Part shown: positions 10,433 through 22,089 of the stretch, piece after piece
Position numbering within the stretch: position 1 is the first letter of the stretch
How the letters are laid out: the number at the start of each line of letters is the position of its first letter
Assembly: GCA_022225965.2 (NCBI GenBank)
Contig: JAKJXP020000082.1
Span: 124,001-188,000, forward strand
Length of the DNA stretch: 64,000 nt
DNA from: Diatrype stigma
Lineage: Eukaryota > Ascomycota > Sordariomycetes > Xylariales > Diatrypaceae
Direction: 5' to 3'
Program-made: the position numbers and the translations under genes
The notes under the pieces: model-generated
What the model was told of the DNA's origin: nothing
The model's input: only the letters and a program-made list of their open reading frames with translations
The model's database searches: none

Positions 10433-11537
10433 TCATTACTGGCAGCCTTCACTTACCCTAGGTAGGTATTGAGCTCAGTTCGTGACAGGCAGTTCGTGCC
10501 AGGCAGTTCGTGGCAGGTTTGGATAAGAGGGAGGGAATGCCCCTCGGCTAACCAGGATGAAGGCTCGGCGGCCGGAAAAGGGCAATAATAATAAGAAGCA
10601 GCCGCACGCACTCCGCTCTAGATAAACCTGCATCGATATCCATCTACCTATCTCTGATATGGCCAAGCGGTTATATGCATCATCCATAAGGGTCGAGAAC
10701 CGTGGCTGGCAGTACCTCACTTCCCCTATGCACTACGGCTAAGCACTGCTGATCGTCATTGGCCGATTGCCATAGAGGGCGCATTATAGCTGCAGCCAAA
10801 TGTGCCTCACGGATCTACCGTCGACTTACTGGAAAGCAGTATTCGATCCCAGAGAAGGAATATTGCTGGCGTCCGTACAATAAAAGCTCGGCCGTGCCCT
10901 GGATCCGGATCTCACCTCTGGTTCATTTCGGCGTCATCTCTGGGCGGCTGCAGGTGCTTCCACGACGAGTCATTACTGCTCTGGTAACAAAGCATTGACG
11001 GGCTGTAGGCCGGACCGGTCGCATTTTTCCCGCATTTCCCATCCCCATCTGCGATGATGTAGTTCTCTGTGTATGTAGGCACGTATGCATGTATATTAGG
11101 TAGCCGACCAGGTAACAAGTCTGGGGTTTCCGCAGATTTCTTCCTCAGATTCCAAGATTTTGGCAGCATCCCCCCTGCCCTCTGCCCTGAAATCTTTCGC
11201 ATGGACAAGAACTGGAGCTTTTGCGGCTCAAAACGTTGCAGGAGGGCTCCACTATAGAGCTCCTGCCCGGCGGCCAGGAGCAGCGGTTGGCCCAATCCCC
11301 GCGCCGCCCTTCCGCCAAGGGGCCGAAGTGACGTTTCGCCCCTGGCTGAATCTGACACAAAACTAAAAGCCGAAACCACAAATCGCGAACGGGTAAGCGC
11401 GCTGTACTACTATGTATTGTGCAGTACCTACTGTACAATCGGTAACCTACAATATCTTTTCACTCTCTCTGGCTTTTGGCCTTGGGGCTTGGGGTGCACT
11501 GCTTTATTTAGGCGCTCTCGAATCCAATTTAGACTGC

Positions 11538-11564
11538 ATATATATATATATATATATGTGTGTG
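11538..11564. repeat. AT/GT dinucleotide microsatellite
   Basis: An alternating TA run grading into GTGTGTG in a gene-poor region. Confidence 0.8.
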
Positions 11565-13792
11565 TCCAGAAGAAGCTTCTGCACATTTTATATAAGTAGC
11601 AATATGGACGTACTTCTTATTGATGAAGAGTATCAATTGAATGGCTGTTACTAATTAGCCTCTGTCCAGTGTTCGGAGAGTTGTGTTTAAAGTTGCGTTT
11701 GACAGAAGCGGCTAAAAGACTGCTTAAAGACAGGCTCCGCTTGTTTCATCCCAAGTCCCATCGGCAATTCGTTAGCGCCTCCAGGCTCCAATGAGTCTAA
11801 CTTTTCAGGTACTAACATGTAAGTAGGTATGTAGTATGTATTTCGCAGCGTTTTGCTGTTTGCCAACCGCCTACCTGAACGTCGTTGGTTCTCTTTGCAC
11901 GTTATCAAGACGGCCATTAGTTACTTGAAGGGTTTGCTTTGAGATATAGTAAGTCCAGACGACCAAATGCCTACGTACATTGTCAGCAGGGGATCCAGCT
12001 CTGCAAGCTGAAAGTAGAGCCTATGCGCCTGACACCGGAACCCTCAGCTTTCCCTATTACCTAGGCCTCAATCTTGCAGGCTCTGCCGCGGGTTTGCAGG
12101 TGTAATATTGGACAGGGCTTGTAGTTTCAAGGCTGGTGCAGACCGCAACGGCAGCAAGACAAGACAAGGGCACGCACCCCCACCCTCGGCCAAGCCTTCC
12201 GAGCGAAGTTCCTATTGTGTAGGACTGTGATTGTGTATGAAGTACGAAGTAGTTACGGTAATCATGAAGTTCAAGAGCTACAGTCTCTGGTACGAATAGA
12301 GCCAGACACCGACATATCATCAACTTTGATACAATACCTATGTGTACTATGCGAAGCAAGAAGAGCATGTTATCATATACCTACAGCTACATACCTACCT
12401 CTATGATGCTTTCATATGAGAAAGACTCTTCGCTTAGCAGGTATAGGCCGCTCACCGAAACACTTACACTGTCTTCTCCATCGAATCTCATAGGAAACAT
12501 CTGTAATTTCAACAAAGATGGGATGAAGCCCGTGCTTGAGATCGTTTCTATCGCCGGGGCTAATCTTGGTTCTAGAAACTGCCAAGACGATGGTCGACTT
12601 CGGAGTTGACGTGCATGCTTAGCCAGGTGGTGTTATGATAATGGGTCTTTACTGTCCCGACTGTCTTGACTCTTGACTGCCCATCATGTTAAGCTTTATA
12701 TTTCGTCATGGCTCTAGATGAACTTAGAACAACTCAATCTTGTCAAGCTAAGCTATTTGTACCCATGGACGAGAGCTGTTGATCACATTGCACTCAACGC
12801 CGATCTGACATATGTGGTATAATGAAGGAGGCCTCAAATCAATCTAGTAACTTCAATCATTGATAGGTATGGTTTGCCTCACAGTACCGGCCAGTTACGC
12901 TGGAACGGTGGTATTTCCATGTAGTTGACCTTTTACCGCCGACGGTTCTATCACACATACTAGTTGGAGGGATTTTATCAGCCCAATAGCTCGGTTACGA
13001 GGGTTGGTCCTCAGAATGTCGTTCGGAGAACTGAGCCGCAAGATTCGAGACAAGTCCCAAATCGCCCTGGTGAAACCTCGGCGTCGCCTCCTCCCACTTT
13101 TCACTTCCCCCGCCACCCAGCCTACCCGTCAGGGGTATCACGTGTGCCCTAGATGCCACAATCACAGAGGGCTTAACAACTAGCCCATGTCGCTAAGATC
13201 ATGAAACTGCACTTTCGACAGAGATGGTATTCACAATCATGATCTCGCGCGTAACTAGGATGGAAACGACAAGAACTCGCGGAATAAAACAACGGGGCTT
13301 CACGAACCCATTTCTAGGGCGGCTAGTTCATGAAAACATAGTATCAAGGCTACCCGGTTTGATCAGCATGCCGTGCCGTCGATCCGTGCTTGTTCCTCGC
13401 AACCTGAGATAACCCTTATTAAACCCGGAGGTTATTTGTCTCCTATATTATGAGAGGTATTATTTCCCAGGGCAGGGTTTGATCTGGCCTGCCCCAAGAA
13501 GGCTTTTATTCCCGTTCCCGTCCTGGGACAACACGACCGACGGCCGCTTTCTATCAGATCCAAGAGGTTTCGAGCCATCCCATCAAACCCAAGCTTCGTG
13601 AGGAGCCCCCATAAGTGCCATGGTCCCTCGTTTAGATTTAGATAGATCCAGATTCCCAGCCAAGAAAGTTTGACTTTAAAATACAGGCCCGTCTTTGATC
13701 CCATCTCATAAGTAGCTGCCTCTTTCGAAGCTTCCAAACGAATCCTGGCACATGCAAGCCCACCTATTGGATACCCTAAGTCCTCGTATTAC

Positions 13793-14875
13793 CTACAGCT
13801 CGCCAACAGTCTCGGCGCTCTTTGAAACTCTCTCTACTATGAGATCCAGCCATGTTGCTAAGCGATAGCCGGCCTTCGCGACCTGAAGCTCGATTGCCGG
13901 TGCCGCCTTCTCGTAATACTCGCCCCCGAGTTCCTGGTCAACGATTGCTGTAGGACCCTCAGGCAGAACTAATAATCGGAATGCGTCAGCCAACCTCCGT
14001 GATCATGCACATGGCAATAAAGACAAAGGAAAAAAGGTGTGATGAGTGGGATTCAGGCAAAGTTAGTTTGAGCTCGGCTTACCGTGAGAACAAACAAGCG
14101 CATTAGACTCGTTCGCCCAGACCATGGAAGTTCCAATGGGGTCGTCCAGGTCGACCCCGGCGATCCAGGCCGGGCTCAACGCCGCGTACTTGCCGGTCCG
14201 GATCTGGTCCGCGAGGTCGGCGGCCCAGCGGTACGCGGCGTCGTAGGGCTTCCGGTGGATGCCGCCCAGGAGCTTCTCGGCGATGCTGGTGTCCCAGACG
14301 TGGTGCAGGTTGAGCTGGCTGCCGTCGAAGCGGACGTGGATGCCGTTGCCGCCGCGGGCGACGTTCTCGGCGTGCAGGGGCTGGTGGATGTCGCCGACGA
14401 AGTGGATGACGAACTTGGCGGCCTGCCCGCGCTGCCACCATAGCAGGTCCGGATCGAACAGCTGCGCCGTGTAGTTCTGGATGGAGCTGACGACGCAGCC
14501 GTCCGCCTTGCAGTCCCGCTCGAAGTCGACGCCGCAGTAGGACGGCGGGTCGTCCTTGGCGTCGATGAAGTGGAAGTTCTTGGTGAACCGCCCCCACTTC
14601 GTGTACCGGATGCTGTCGGCCCACGTGGCCACGCCCGCGAGGTAGTGCTCGGTGTCATTCCGGAGCAGGTCCTGGAAGTACGCGGCCGTCTCCTCCTGGA
14701 CGAACTGGCTGGCCAAGTAGGCTACCGTGATGTGTCCCAGACCTGGAATTCCATGTCAATTTCATCGTTACATGAGCAAATACTAGCATGCACGTAACAG
14801 CTACTCACTTCCCCATGCCATGACGCTCGGAAGCGACACGGCGCCCAAACTCAGAAACGCCGACGTCAGCCTCAT
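13793..14875 (-). CDS. S1/P1-type zinc-dependent secreted nuclease (3 exons)
   Basis: Exons (minus): 14875-14809, 14742-14083 and 13968-13793, giving 903 nt or 300 aa. A signal peptide (MRLTSAFLSLGAVSLPSVMA) precedes Trp21, which becomes the mature N-terminus. In S1/P1 enzymes that Trp ligates zinc, so cleavage before WGSLGH is expected. Further metal-ligand motifs are visible: GHITVAYLA, ATWADSIRY, NFHFID, FVGDIHQPLH and HHVWDTSI. The C-terminus matches the family (YEKAAPAIELQVAKAGYRLA). The enzyme degrades single-stranded DNA and RNA to 5'-nucleotides outside the cell, usually at acid pH. The last intron acceptor was set at TTAG (13970-13969) because it restores VLPEGP in frame; an earlier AG at the GGAG site does not. 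Exon 2 is much more GC-rich than its flanks. Confidence 0.9.
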
Positions 14876-15844
14876 GATGGATGATCGAATGCAGATAGTG
14901 ATGATTGTGTTGATGACTCGTTGATGTCTTAAATTACTTGCAGAATATCAATAAATGTTACGCAATAACTATATATAAACAAAGAGCAATTAATATTTTC
15001 GGAGAGATGTTTATGAAAGCTTTAGTCTGTCTCCCTATGCTATGTACAATACATAGGTAATAGGGGGCCGTGTACCCATGTATCTAGCAAGCCGCGTGAC
15101 ACGTTGATCGCGCCAGGGCGCCTGGCGGCGCTCACTCTAACTCGGCTGCCAATGGCCGGGTCCAGGGTCGCAAAGAGTCCGTTGTCGAGGGAACGTGACG
15201 CTTCAGTTGTGAATGATTCGCTGCGGTCGCATGCCAGCTGACCGCAAGCACAAGACAACACAACCACCGATGTGGTCGGGCTGTTAGCCTGTTACTCACC
15301 ACAACTCCTCCTCTTGATGCTTCTATTTTCTATACACCGGTGCGTGTATGTCGTAGACATATCAGACTGCAGTTGCAATTCCGAGCTCGGCTTTGCGATG
15401 TTCTGCCCGTCATATGTCACACTGTACAGTCATGATTGAATGGTCGAATCGATAAGCATCGGTGAAAGTAGGGCGTAACTACTATGTAATGGACAGTGGA
15501 GAGGACTGCGGGAACTACTGCACCAAGTACCTAAGCCGATTTCCTAGGTAATGTCGGGACGTGCTGCCTCACTTTGTTGCTGGTAGAATTGACTCGGTGT
15601 TGCTAGGCAGGTATCACGAACACTCAATCTGAAAAACCCAGTAGATTATAAACATATAATTATATACATTCATTTAGTGAATGCAGTTCCGAGCATTTCT
15701 TCCGCATTGTTTTGTTGATAATCATTCAGTGCTGTGTATGGCCAATAGAGGATACAGGAGATAATGTAAGGTATGACCCGGCGACCTGCCTACCTACATA
15801 CCTACCTCCATACCACATTACGTAGATGGTGGAGCAAAGGGACC
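14876..15844. other. Intergenic region upstream of the nuclease gene
   Basis: This is the 5' flank of the minus-strand nuclease gene. It has AT-rich stretches (14940-15000, 15640-15690) and no supportable gene. Confidence 0.45.
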
Positions 15845-15853
15845 CTTGGCGCA
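15845..15853. repeat. 9-bp target-site duplication, left copy (MITE B)
   Basis: CTTGGCGCA lies immediately before the MITE B terminus and is identical to 16358-16366. Confidence 0.87.
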
Positions 15854-16357
15854 CGAAACGTTTATTTCTACCGGGTCAATCTGTTATTTCTACCGGTATT
15901 TAAACCGCATTTGGCTAGACTGACGCTAGTCTAGTGCACTAGCCACCTGTGCCACACCTAAAGCCACACTTAGACCTGGCACCTTCCAAGTCACTCCCTA
16001 ATATTTACCACTTACTTACTTATACCTATACCTGTATATACGCCAGCGCCGCCGTTACGCAGCGCTGCAGTTGCGGGTTAAGGTTAGGTCCCGTGCAAAG
16101 ATACGGGTTAGTTAGGGTTAGGGTTAGGTCCGGGGGGTTTGGGGGGGCGGTGGGAGCCCCCCCATTTGGGTATATGTATGTAATTGTGCTGTATGAGGGT
16201 ATTGGTGATGTAGTGTATTAGGTGTATTGGGTATGTTGGGTGTGTTGGGTGTGTTAGGTGGTGACATAGCTAATGGGTGGGTTGTGGGTGGCACTTCCCA
16301 ATGCGGTTTAAATACCGGTAGAAATAACAGATTGACCCGGTAGAAATAAACGGATTG
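15854..16357. mobile_element. MITE B: non-autonomous Mutator-like element, inverted relative of MITE A, 9-bp TSD
   Basis: The 9-mer CTTGGCGCA flanks the element exactly (15845-15853 and 16358-16366). The ends form ~60-bp TIRs (about 15854-15914 and 16298-16357), near-perfect inside the outer seven bases, with one further mismatch near the inner edge. The core is clearly homologous to MITE A in reverse orientation: both share the TACATACATATACCCAAATG segment, the C-rich/G-rich block, the telomere-like array (about 16104-16130) and the flank near the inner TIR edge. The TIR motif differs, however: TTATTTCTACCGG occurs twice, at 15862 and 15884. Only the outermost bases and the inner AACCGCATTTGG are shared with A. 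It is 504 bp with no coding capacity, so it would be mobilised by a transposase encoded elsewhere. Confidence 0.88.
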
Positions 16358-16366
16358 CTTGGCGCA
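16358..16366. repeat. 9-bp target-site duplication, right copy (MITE B)
   Basis: CTTGGCGCA follows the terminal CGGATTG of MITE B and is identical to 15845-15853. Confidence 0.87.
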
Positions 16367-16701
16367 GCGAACTACGGTAATGTTGAGCAGCACTATGCCC
16401 CTTCCGTGTCTAGTCTTATCTCGTGGGACCAAGGAACCGGCGTTGGATGATAAGCAAATTCCGAGACGGCGGCTTTTGGCCTATGACTGGTGACCGATGA
16501 CTGATGGCCTGACCAACCTTGGAAGCTTCGCTCATTCCCGGTGGATATCTTGGACACCCCGCGAACCATCTTAACTAACAGCTTCACACGCCGACTTGCA
16601 AACCCATATCAACCTTCCCTGGGGCAAATAGCTATCTGGGAACAGAGAACTCGTCTCTGCGCTCCTTCCTATACTCGTATGCTTGCGCAATAGTCGCCAG
16701 G
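16367..16701. other. Short intergenic region, promoter side of the PQ-loop gene
   Basis: 335 bp between MITE B and the start of the PQ-loop gene. No gene or clear promoter element is recognised. MITE B may have landed in or close to this promoter. Confidence 0.4.
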
Positions 16702-18093
16702 ATGACCTTATCGCACCATGTCCTTTCCGTGAACGAGGCCTTATCGGGGATCTTCGGCAGTATCAGCTTAACTGCCTGGATATGTCTTCTGGTGGGCAAC
16801 CCTATATGCTGAGCGCAACACGAGAGTGTGGCTGTCTCTCTTTCATGAGAGAGAGCGAGAGCGTGCGCGGGTTAAACCCACTGGCTAACAAGAAAACAGA
16901 TTCCTCAGCTTATCACCAACTATAAGGCAAAGAGCGCCGAGGGCCTGTCGATGCTATTTCTGGCTGTGTGGCTCTTTGGCGATGTTGCAAACTTATCTGG
17001 TACGTTCAACCAATAATGACCAGGCTTCACCCCCTCATTTTCCTCTTTTTCTTTCTTACTGCTCTCTATGTATTGCAAGGCGTGCTCCCAAAAAGCTTCT
17101 GGTCTTGGCCTTGGCGCATAGTTGCCGCGTAGCTAACCTTATGGTCGATCGATTCCAGGAGCCCTCGTGACCGGCCTCGCCCCTACCGCGACCGCGCTAG
17201 CCGGCTACTTCTGCATATCGGACGTCATCCTCATCACGCAGTGCCTGTACTACAATACGATCAACGCGCGCAAGGCCCGGCAGCGGACCCAGTCGACCGA
17301 GACGGACGTGTCGGATGAGGAGCCCCTGCTCGGCCGCCGCCGCCGGACCTCTTCGGCCGGCCTGCCAGGCTCCCATCGGCGCCACTCCATCCGGCACGAG
17401 GAGTCGGGCTTCGACTCGCTCAAGCGGGTCGTCACGGGCGAAGATGATACGCCGGACCGGAGCCCCTGGCTCCACAACACCCTGGGCATCGCGGCCATCT
17501 GGATCGTCGGCGCGGCTGGCTGGTTCGTCTCCTACCGCGTCGGGGCTTGGGATGGGCCGGAGACCCCTGACGACCCGACTGATGCCGAGACGCCCGTCGC
17601 TATAGTTGGCATGGTCCTGGGCTATGCGAGTGCCGTGTGCTATCTCTGGTCCGTTCACTATTTACCGAACAAAACCCCCCGTTCGCTGCGATGAGGCAAT
17701 GTTTGCTAACAGGCGGTTCGTATAGTGCGAGAATACCTCAGATCATCAAGAATTACCGGGAGAAGTCCTGCGAAGGTAGGAACACCGCTACAGCTTATAA
17801 GAAAGTTGCCATGATCTGCCGTCACATGCTAACGAACTCATGTAGGGCTTGCTCTCCTGTTCTTCCTCCTGTCTCTGACCGGCAACATCACATACGGGCT
17901 GAGCGTCTTCAGCTATTCCCAAGATCGCGAGTACATCGTCAAAGCGATTCCCTGGCTCCTCGGGTCCCTGGGCACTGTTGTCGAGGACTTCATCATCTTC
18001 TACCAGTTCAGAATCTACGATGTGAAGCGAGAGCCGTCGGTCAGCGGCGCCAACGGTGCCGTCGATGACGCCAACGGTTCTGCCGTTGCTTGA
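16702..18093 (+). CDS. PQ-loop repeat vacuolar amino-acid transporter (Ypq/PQLC2/Stm1 family), 5 exons
   Basis: Exons: 16702-16791, 16900-16999, 17159-17648, 17726-17775 and 17846-18093, giving 978 nt or 325 aa. Two PQ-loop repeats are visible: IPQLITNYKAKSAEGLSMLF from residue 31, and ARIPQIIKNYREKSCEG with its PQ near residue 230. Each is followed by the typical G-D/N helix (FLAVWLFGDVANL; FLLSLTGNITYGLSVF). A polar, Arg/Ser-rich loop of about 60 residues (STETDVSDEEPLLGRRRR) separates the halves and contains a possible acidic-dileucine sorting motif (EEPLL). Family members are seven-helix vacuole/lysosome exporters of basic amino acids or related regulators. Phase is consistent at all four introns. 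The start is the first ATG in frame before the first helix. Confidence 0.88.
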
Positions 18094-18930
18094 GGTGCTG
18101 CTTTGGCGTTGCTTTAGAGATGTGGGCGCTTTATCGGATATCATCATGGCCGTGTTTTATATATTGGATACTTGCTAGCCCGTCACCAAGGCTAGTATTG
18201 GTATATCGCATCATGGCGTTAGCATTATCGCGGCGTTTCAGACTGGGTTTTGTAATGTGTAGTAGAAATGGGGACACCTTACCCTTGGCGGGATGGTAGA
18301 TGGCAAATCATGCTCTACTAGATCGTAGTCATACCTACATCGTTAAAGAACTGGCAATATATATGTGCATCACTCTTTGTCAGAGCTGAGTTGCTTAAGG
18401 TCAATCATTGATTTTCTGCCCCTTGCGTTCTATACTTTCGCCCGAGATCAGCACACAAGATTGTAGCTAAGGATGACCCAAGCCTGTGAGTTACACTTCG
18501 GGCTGTACCAAGAATATAGGCTCTCGTCCACTACTACGTAGTTAATATTGAGTTAAGTGTTTAAACATTACTGCTTAGAACTCAAAGTATAATAAATCTC
18601 CAACTACCTATGTCACGCCTCTTGATATCATTCAGTTAACCGATGCAAGTGGCTGCCTAGTCAATTGATATGCATAATCGCCCAAAACCCAGTAATTTTC
18701 CCATGCAACGCCTACGCTTCACTCTCCCTCCCTTTCTCGGTCCGCGAATCACCCCCTCTCTTTCCTTTGCCTGTCGTGGAAAATCGCATGTAAGACTTGA
18801 TTGGAAATTCGTGGCCAAATAAATTGAAATACTGATGATGGGGCGCACGAGCGAGATCGTCGAACTCGACTTTGACATTTATCATCGTTCATCATCGGCG
18901 CGCAGAGATGAGAGGGGCCCAAGCCGGCGT
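18094..18930. other. Intergenic region between convergent genes
   Basis: This holds the 3' flanks of the PQ-loop gene (+) and the small secreted peptide gene (-). No further gene is supported. Confidence 0.45.
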
Positions 18931-19204
18931 TCACGCGCGAAGTGGACTGCATTACAGTCAATTCCCATGTCCTTGTTTTTCAATGTCCTCCTTCATGCAT
19001 CTCATTGTGGGGAGGGTTACACATATGAGGGGAGGGGGATACTTACGCGCATCCGATCGGTGTCACGACGCCGTACGGACAGTCGCCCGCGGATTTCTTC
19101 ACGACCTGGTCCGCGAAGACGGGCGTTATGACGACGCCGGCGCTGGCGAGGGAGGCACCGCCGTAGACGGCGGCGAGCATCGTAGCGATAAACGAGACCT
19201 TCAT
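18931..19204 (-). CDS. Small secreted peptide (57 aa) ending in a conserved-looking GVVTPxGCAPLR motif, 2 exons
   Basis: Exon 1 runs 19204-19047 and exon 2 is only 16 nt (18946-18931), giving 174 nt or 57 aa. MKVSFIATMLAAVYGGASLA is a clear signal peptide. The mature part is about 34 residues with a Lys-Lys pair (QVVKKSAGDC), after which the tail reads DCPYGVVTPIGCAPLRA with two Cys. Reading straight through would stop at a TAA that overlaps the donor GTAAGT (19046-19041). Splicing to the CAG at 18947-18949 instead adds APLRA and a stop. From memory, many fungal small secreted proteins end in a similar G-V/A-TPQGCAPLRC tail, which supports the tiny second exon. Cleavage after KK would release a roughly 20-residue peptide. 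The function is unknown. Confidence 0.7.
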
Positions 19205-21309
19205 GTTTCTTTCTTTTCTTTCGGTCTTGGCGATGTTGGTGTGATATGGCAGACAGGAAGAGGGGAAAAGAAAAATTTGACGATACGGCCGTGAATGTGT
19301 CGTTTCCAAGCAAGGCAGACCAGCTGTTCGTCGTTTGATCCGAATTGACGGAAGGGGTATCAAAAGGGGATATTAAGTTTATGTAGTAGCGCTCAGGCAA
19401 GCAGGGTAGGGTAGGGTATGATTCGGCCGTGACGGTAGATAGCGATCGTACGAGCAGATTACCAGAGCTCTTCACACAAGTAATGATAGGGTGGTTAAGA
19501 AAAGACGATTATCGGCCGGCCGAATATAGCGACTAGTCCAGAGTCGTGGATAATAACAAGGTGTATTAGAATCAGAATGGGTGATTTATTTTTCGGCGCG
19601 ATGATCACTCACGATGCGAAGAGAGAGTTCAACACGAAGGCATGGAGGAGAGGATGTTCGACGACGAGAAGGATCGACAGCCAGCCCTGCCCAAAGTGCC
19701 AACTAACTACCGGTGACAAGAGCCTCGGATCAAGACCGTGGCAGAAGGTCCAACGCCTAGTTATTAGCCTAGAGCGCTCGCCCACAAGCCTGGGTGAGGG
19801 CTAAAAAGATGAGACATGTAGGTACGTTGGTTCATAGCCTAACTAATCATTAATGCCTGCGACGGCGCCCATGCCACAAGGGGGCGGACTCGATCTCGTC
19901 CGAGTTTCAGACCCAGATTCGAGGCAGCAATTATTAACTTACATATGATATATCTATCTACCTGACTTCATTCACTACTTTCCTACATGTGCATAGCCTC
20001 ATGAGCTTTTCAGCTTTCAACTTGAACTCGTGCCTTTAAGTTGGCGAGGTTGCTGGCTACCTGACAGTGGTTTAAATACCTCGTGATGGGCTAGGCGGAT
20101 ACCTGATGATGTTAACTTCAGAGAGCGCCTGAAGAGTCCAGCCACTGAGGTGCGAGATCTGTTAAGGGCAGGGATGCGGTGGGCCCCAGCGTTGCAGAAT
20201 CCGGGCTATGCAGGGGTCGTCTCCAGGGGCTAAGACCCCTGAACTGCGAACGACCCCGGGCCGTTTGGCTGTCAAGTTGTCGCGCTGTCTTGGCTGTCGA
20301 GGGTGACATACTGTACGTACTTCGTAAGGGCGGGTTTCTTCGGGGGCTAATTCAACCACCCCGCTTAATCTCGGCGTTTACCAAGTCTACCAAAGCGCCT
20401 GGCGGATCCCAACTGAAAGCTGGCTGTCAACTTATGTAACTGTTACCTACGAAGTTACTAAGTTAGAAGTTACTACGAAGAACCTACGTATTAGTCAGGG
20501 GTAACTCGCTGGCCTAGGTGGTGAATCATGACCTCGAATGCTACGAAGCATACTATACGACTATAGGCATAATGATGGTATCGTGATTGCACAATAAGCA
20601 GGTAGAAAAGGAAGAGCTGCCCCTTGGGTCTTACAAAACGCGAGCATGATGGTTCTCGTCTTCAAGGGCCACGTTCGGTGCTTAAACCTGAACTAGCTCT
20701 GTCAAAACACCAAGGAAATATGGTTCCTTCCAACTAGAGATGTGCCAATCGATCTAGCGGTATTCTATATGTACCTGTAATTATGGCGCACTCGTGCGTG
20801 GCGTGAAGGCGTAGGTAGCCCCTGAATAACTATAGCCTCCTAATTAAGCATCCAGAAAGCAGAACGGACGGAGCTAATGTAGCATGAAGGAGTGCAAGTG
20901 AGACCATGCAGACAAAACAGCACGAGAAGCAGAAAAAGCTCGAAGCCTTCTCATTGACGGCAGCTGATAACCCATAGAGCGTGTTGATCGTTCTCTGATA
21001 TACGACGAATACTTATCACGGGGCCCTCTGCTTACAGAATGGTTGCTCTGACGGTCACGCAGAAGCGTTTGGCTTCTGGTGAGTGATGAGTGCTCTTTTA
21101 TCATAACCCTTCATCTCTGGGATATGTCCACGTACGAAACTCAGACGGAATGAACCAGGATTCTCGTGCAGCTCACAGCATAAACTTCAATGATATTACC
21201 ATTTCCTCTCCGCTCGCTTACGAGCCTTCCTAACAACGCCCCAGGCAATCACTTTCACTACTTGGCTAACAAAGGCTTCATGGGGCTAGAAGTTCCCTTC
21301 CCTTAATAC
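19205..21309. other. Gene-poor intergenic region
   Basis: About 2.1 kb with only short, featureless ORFs. The first part is the 5' flank of the small peptide gene. Nothing else is recognised. Confidence 0.45.
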
Positions 21310-22089
21310 ATCTAGGGAGTGCTTCATCAGGGCCTAGACGACCCAGTCGGCCATAGGCGGTAGAACCGCATTGCCAAAGTGCTTTAGGGCTTAGCTCTTG
21401 GTTTCCGGGAGGACGAACGAGCCCGGAAACATCTGGATCCTGGTCATTCCGCGAGGATGCAGGTTCCCAACGACGGCAGTGTCGCAAGGACCTTGGTGTG
21501 TAGCATAATCTTCCATGAAAGCCCAAGTGTAACGAGCTTTCTAGACCGGAAATCCAAGTTCGGGCTCGAGGTGGTGCGCAAGTCGGTCTAGTCTAGGCGC
21601 GCACCCTCATGTAGGAGTTCTTCTGACAGGCACGCGCACACCGCCACTACCACCTCGGCCTCCTTACGCGGAGTGACTCCCCGGACGTTCTCCGGCCGCC
21701 GCATCTCCTCCGGGGAGAGCAGACACTCATGCAGAGGCCCAGCCCGGGGGCCGATCCGAGGGATCGGGCATCACGAAATCCACCACCAGAGTGTCCGCCC
21801 CGGTCCCGGTCCCAGTCCAGGTCCTCGCGGACGGCGACAACGTCTCTGATGTCTCGCTGGTCGACGCCGGGTATGCCGTCGCCGGAGGGCTGCTGACCCC
21901 CCCTCGTTGTAATGGTTGCGTTCGTACGTCTCGATCGTGGCGGGGTAGTTCTCGTTGGCGCAGAACGCACCTGAGCCCGATGCCAGCGAGCGCTTCGTGA
22001 AAGCCGCCGATGCCGGCAAATAGGCCGATGAAGGTAGCTGTCGGTGATGGGCGACGAGTCGACGGCAGCGGCTTGGTGCTCTGGGACAA
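21310..22089 (-). pseudogene. Decayed bacterial-type cytosine-C5 DNA methyltransferase
   Basis: On the minus strand, near 22055-21985, motif I of C5 methyltransferases is intact (TFIGLFAGIGGFHEALAGIG). About 20 nt later the reading jumps frame to CANENYPATIETYERNHY and VDQRDIRDV, the usual continuation after motif I (acidic cofactor-binding residue, then the DIRD stretch). Downstream, near 21430-21340, SPKAL and FGNAVLPPMADWVV in shifted frames match motifs IX/X (LGN-V-P). The catalytic PCQ motif (IV) and ENV (VI) were not found. The total span is about 780 bp, shorter than a normal gene, so there are at least two frameshifts and a probable internal loss. The sequence resembles Dcm/HaeIII-like bacterial or phage enzymes more than fungal DIM-2/RID, which suggests transfer. 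That origin is an inference. Confidence 0.65.

Larger units (their letters stand above)
10193..13792. other. Gene-poor intergenic region with simple repeats
   Basis: About 3.6 kb without a supportable gene. It contains a GTAT/GTCT tetranucleotide run (about 10370-10430), an AT microsatellite grading into GT (about 11538-11564) and many short ORFs. The longest (10912-11379 minus, 155 codons) has unremarkable composition and no domain, signal or splice partner. Confidence 0.5.

Noticed and set aside
10912..11379. 155-codon minus ORF
   Set aside because: No domain, signal peptide, splice partner or conserved motif; composition like neighbouring non-coding DNA.
14103..14658. Long Arg/Ser-rich ORFs overlapping the nuclease
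   Set aside because: GC-rich shadow frames of the S1/P1 nuclease exon 2.
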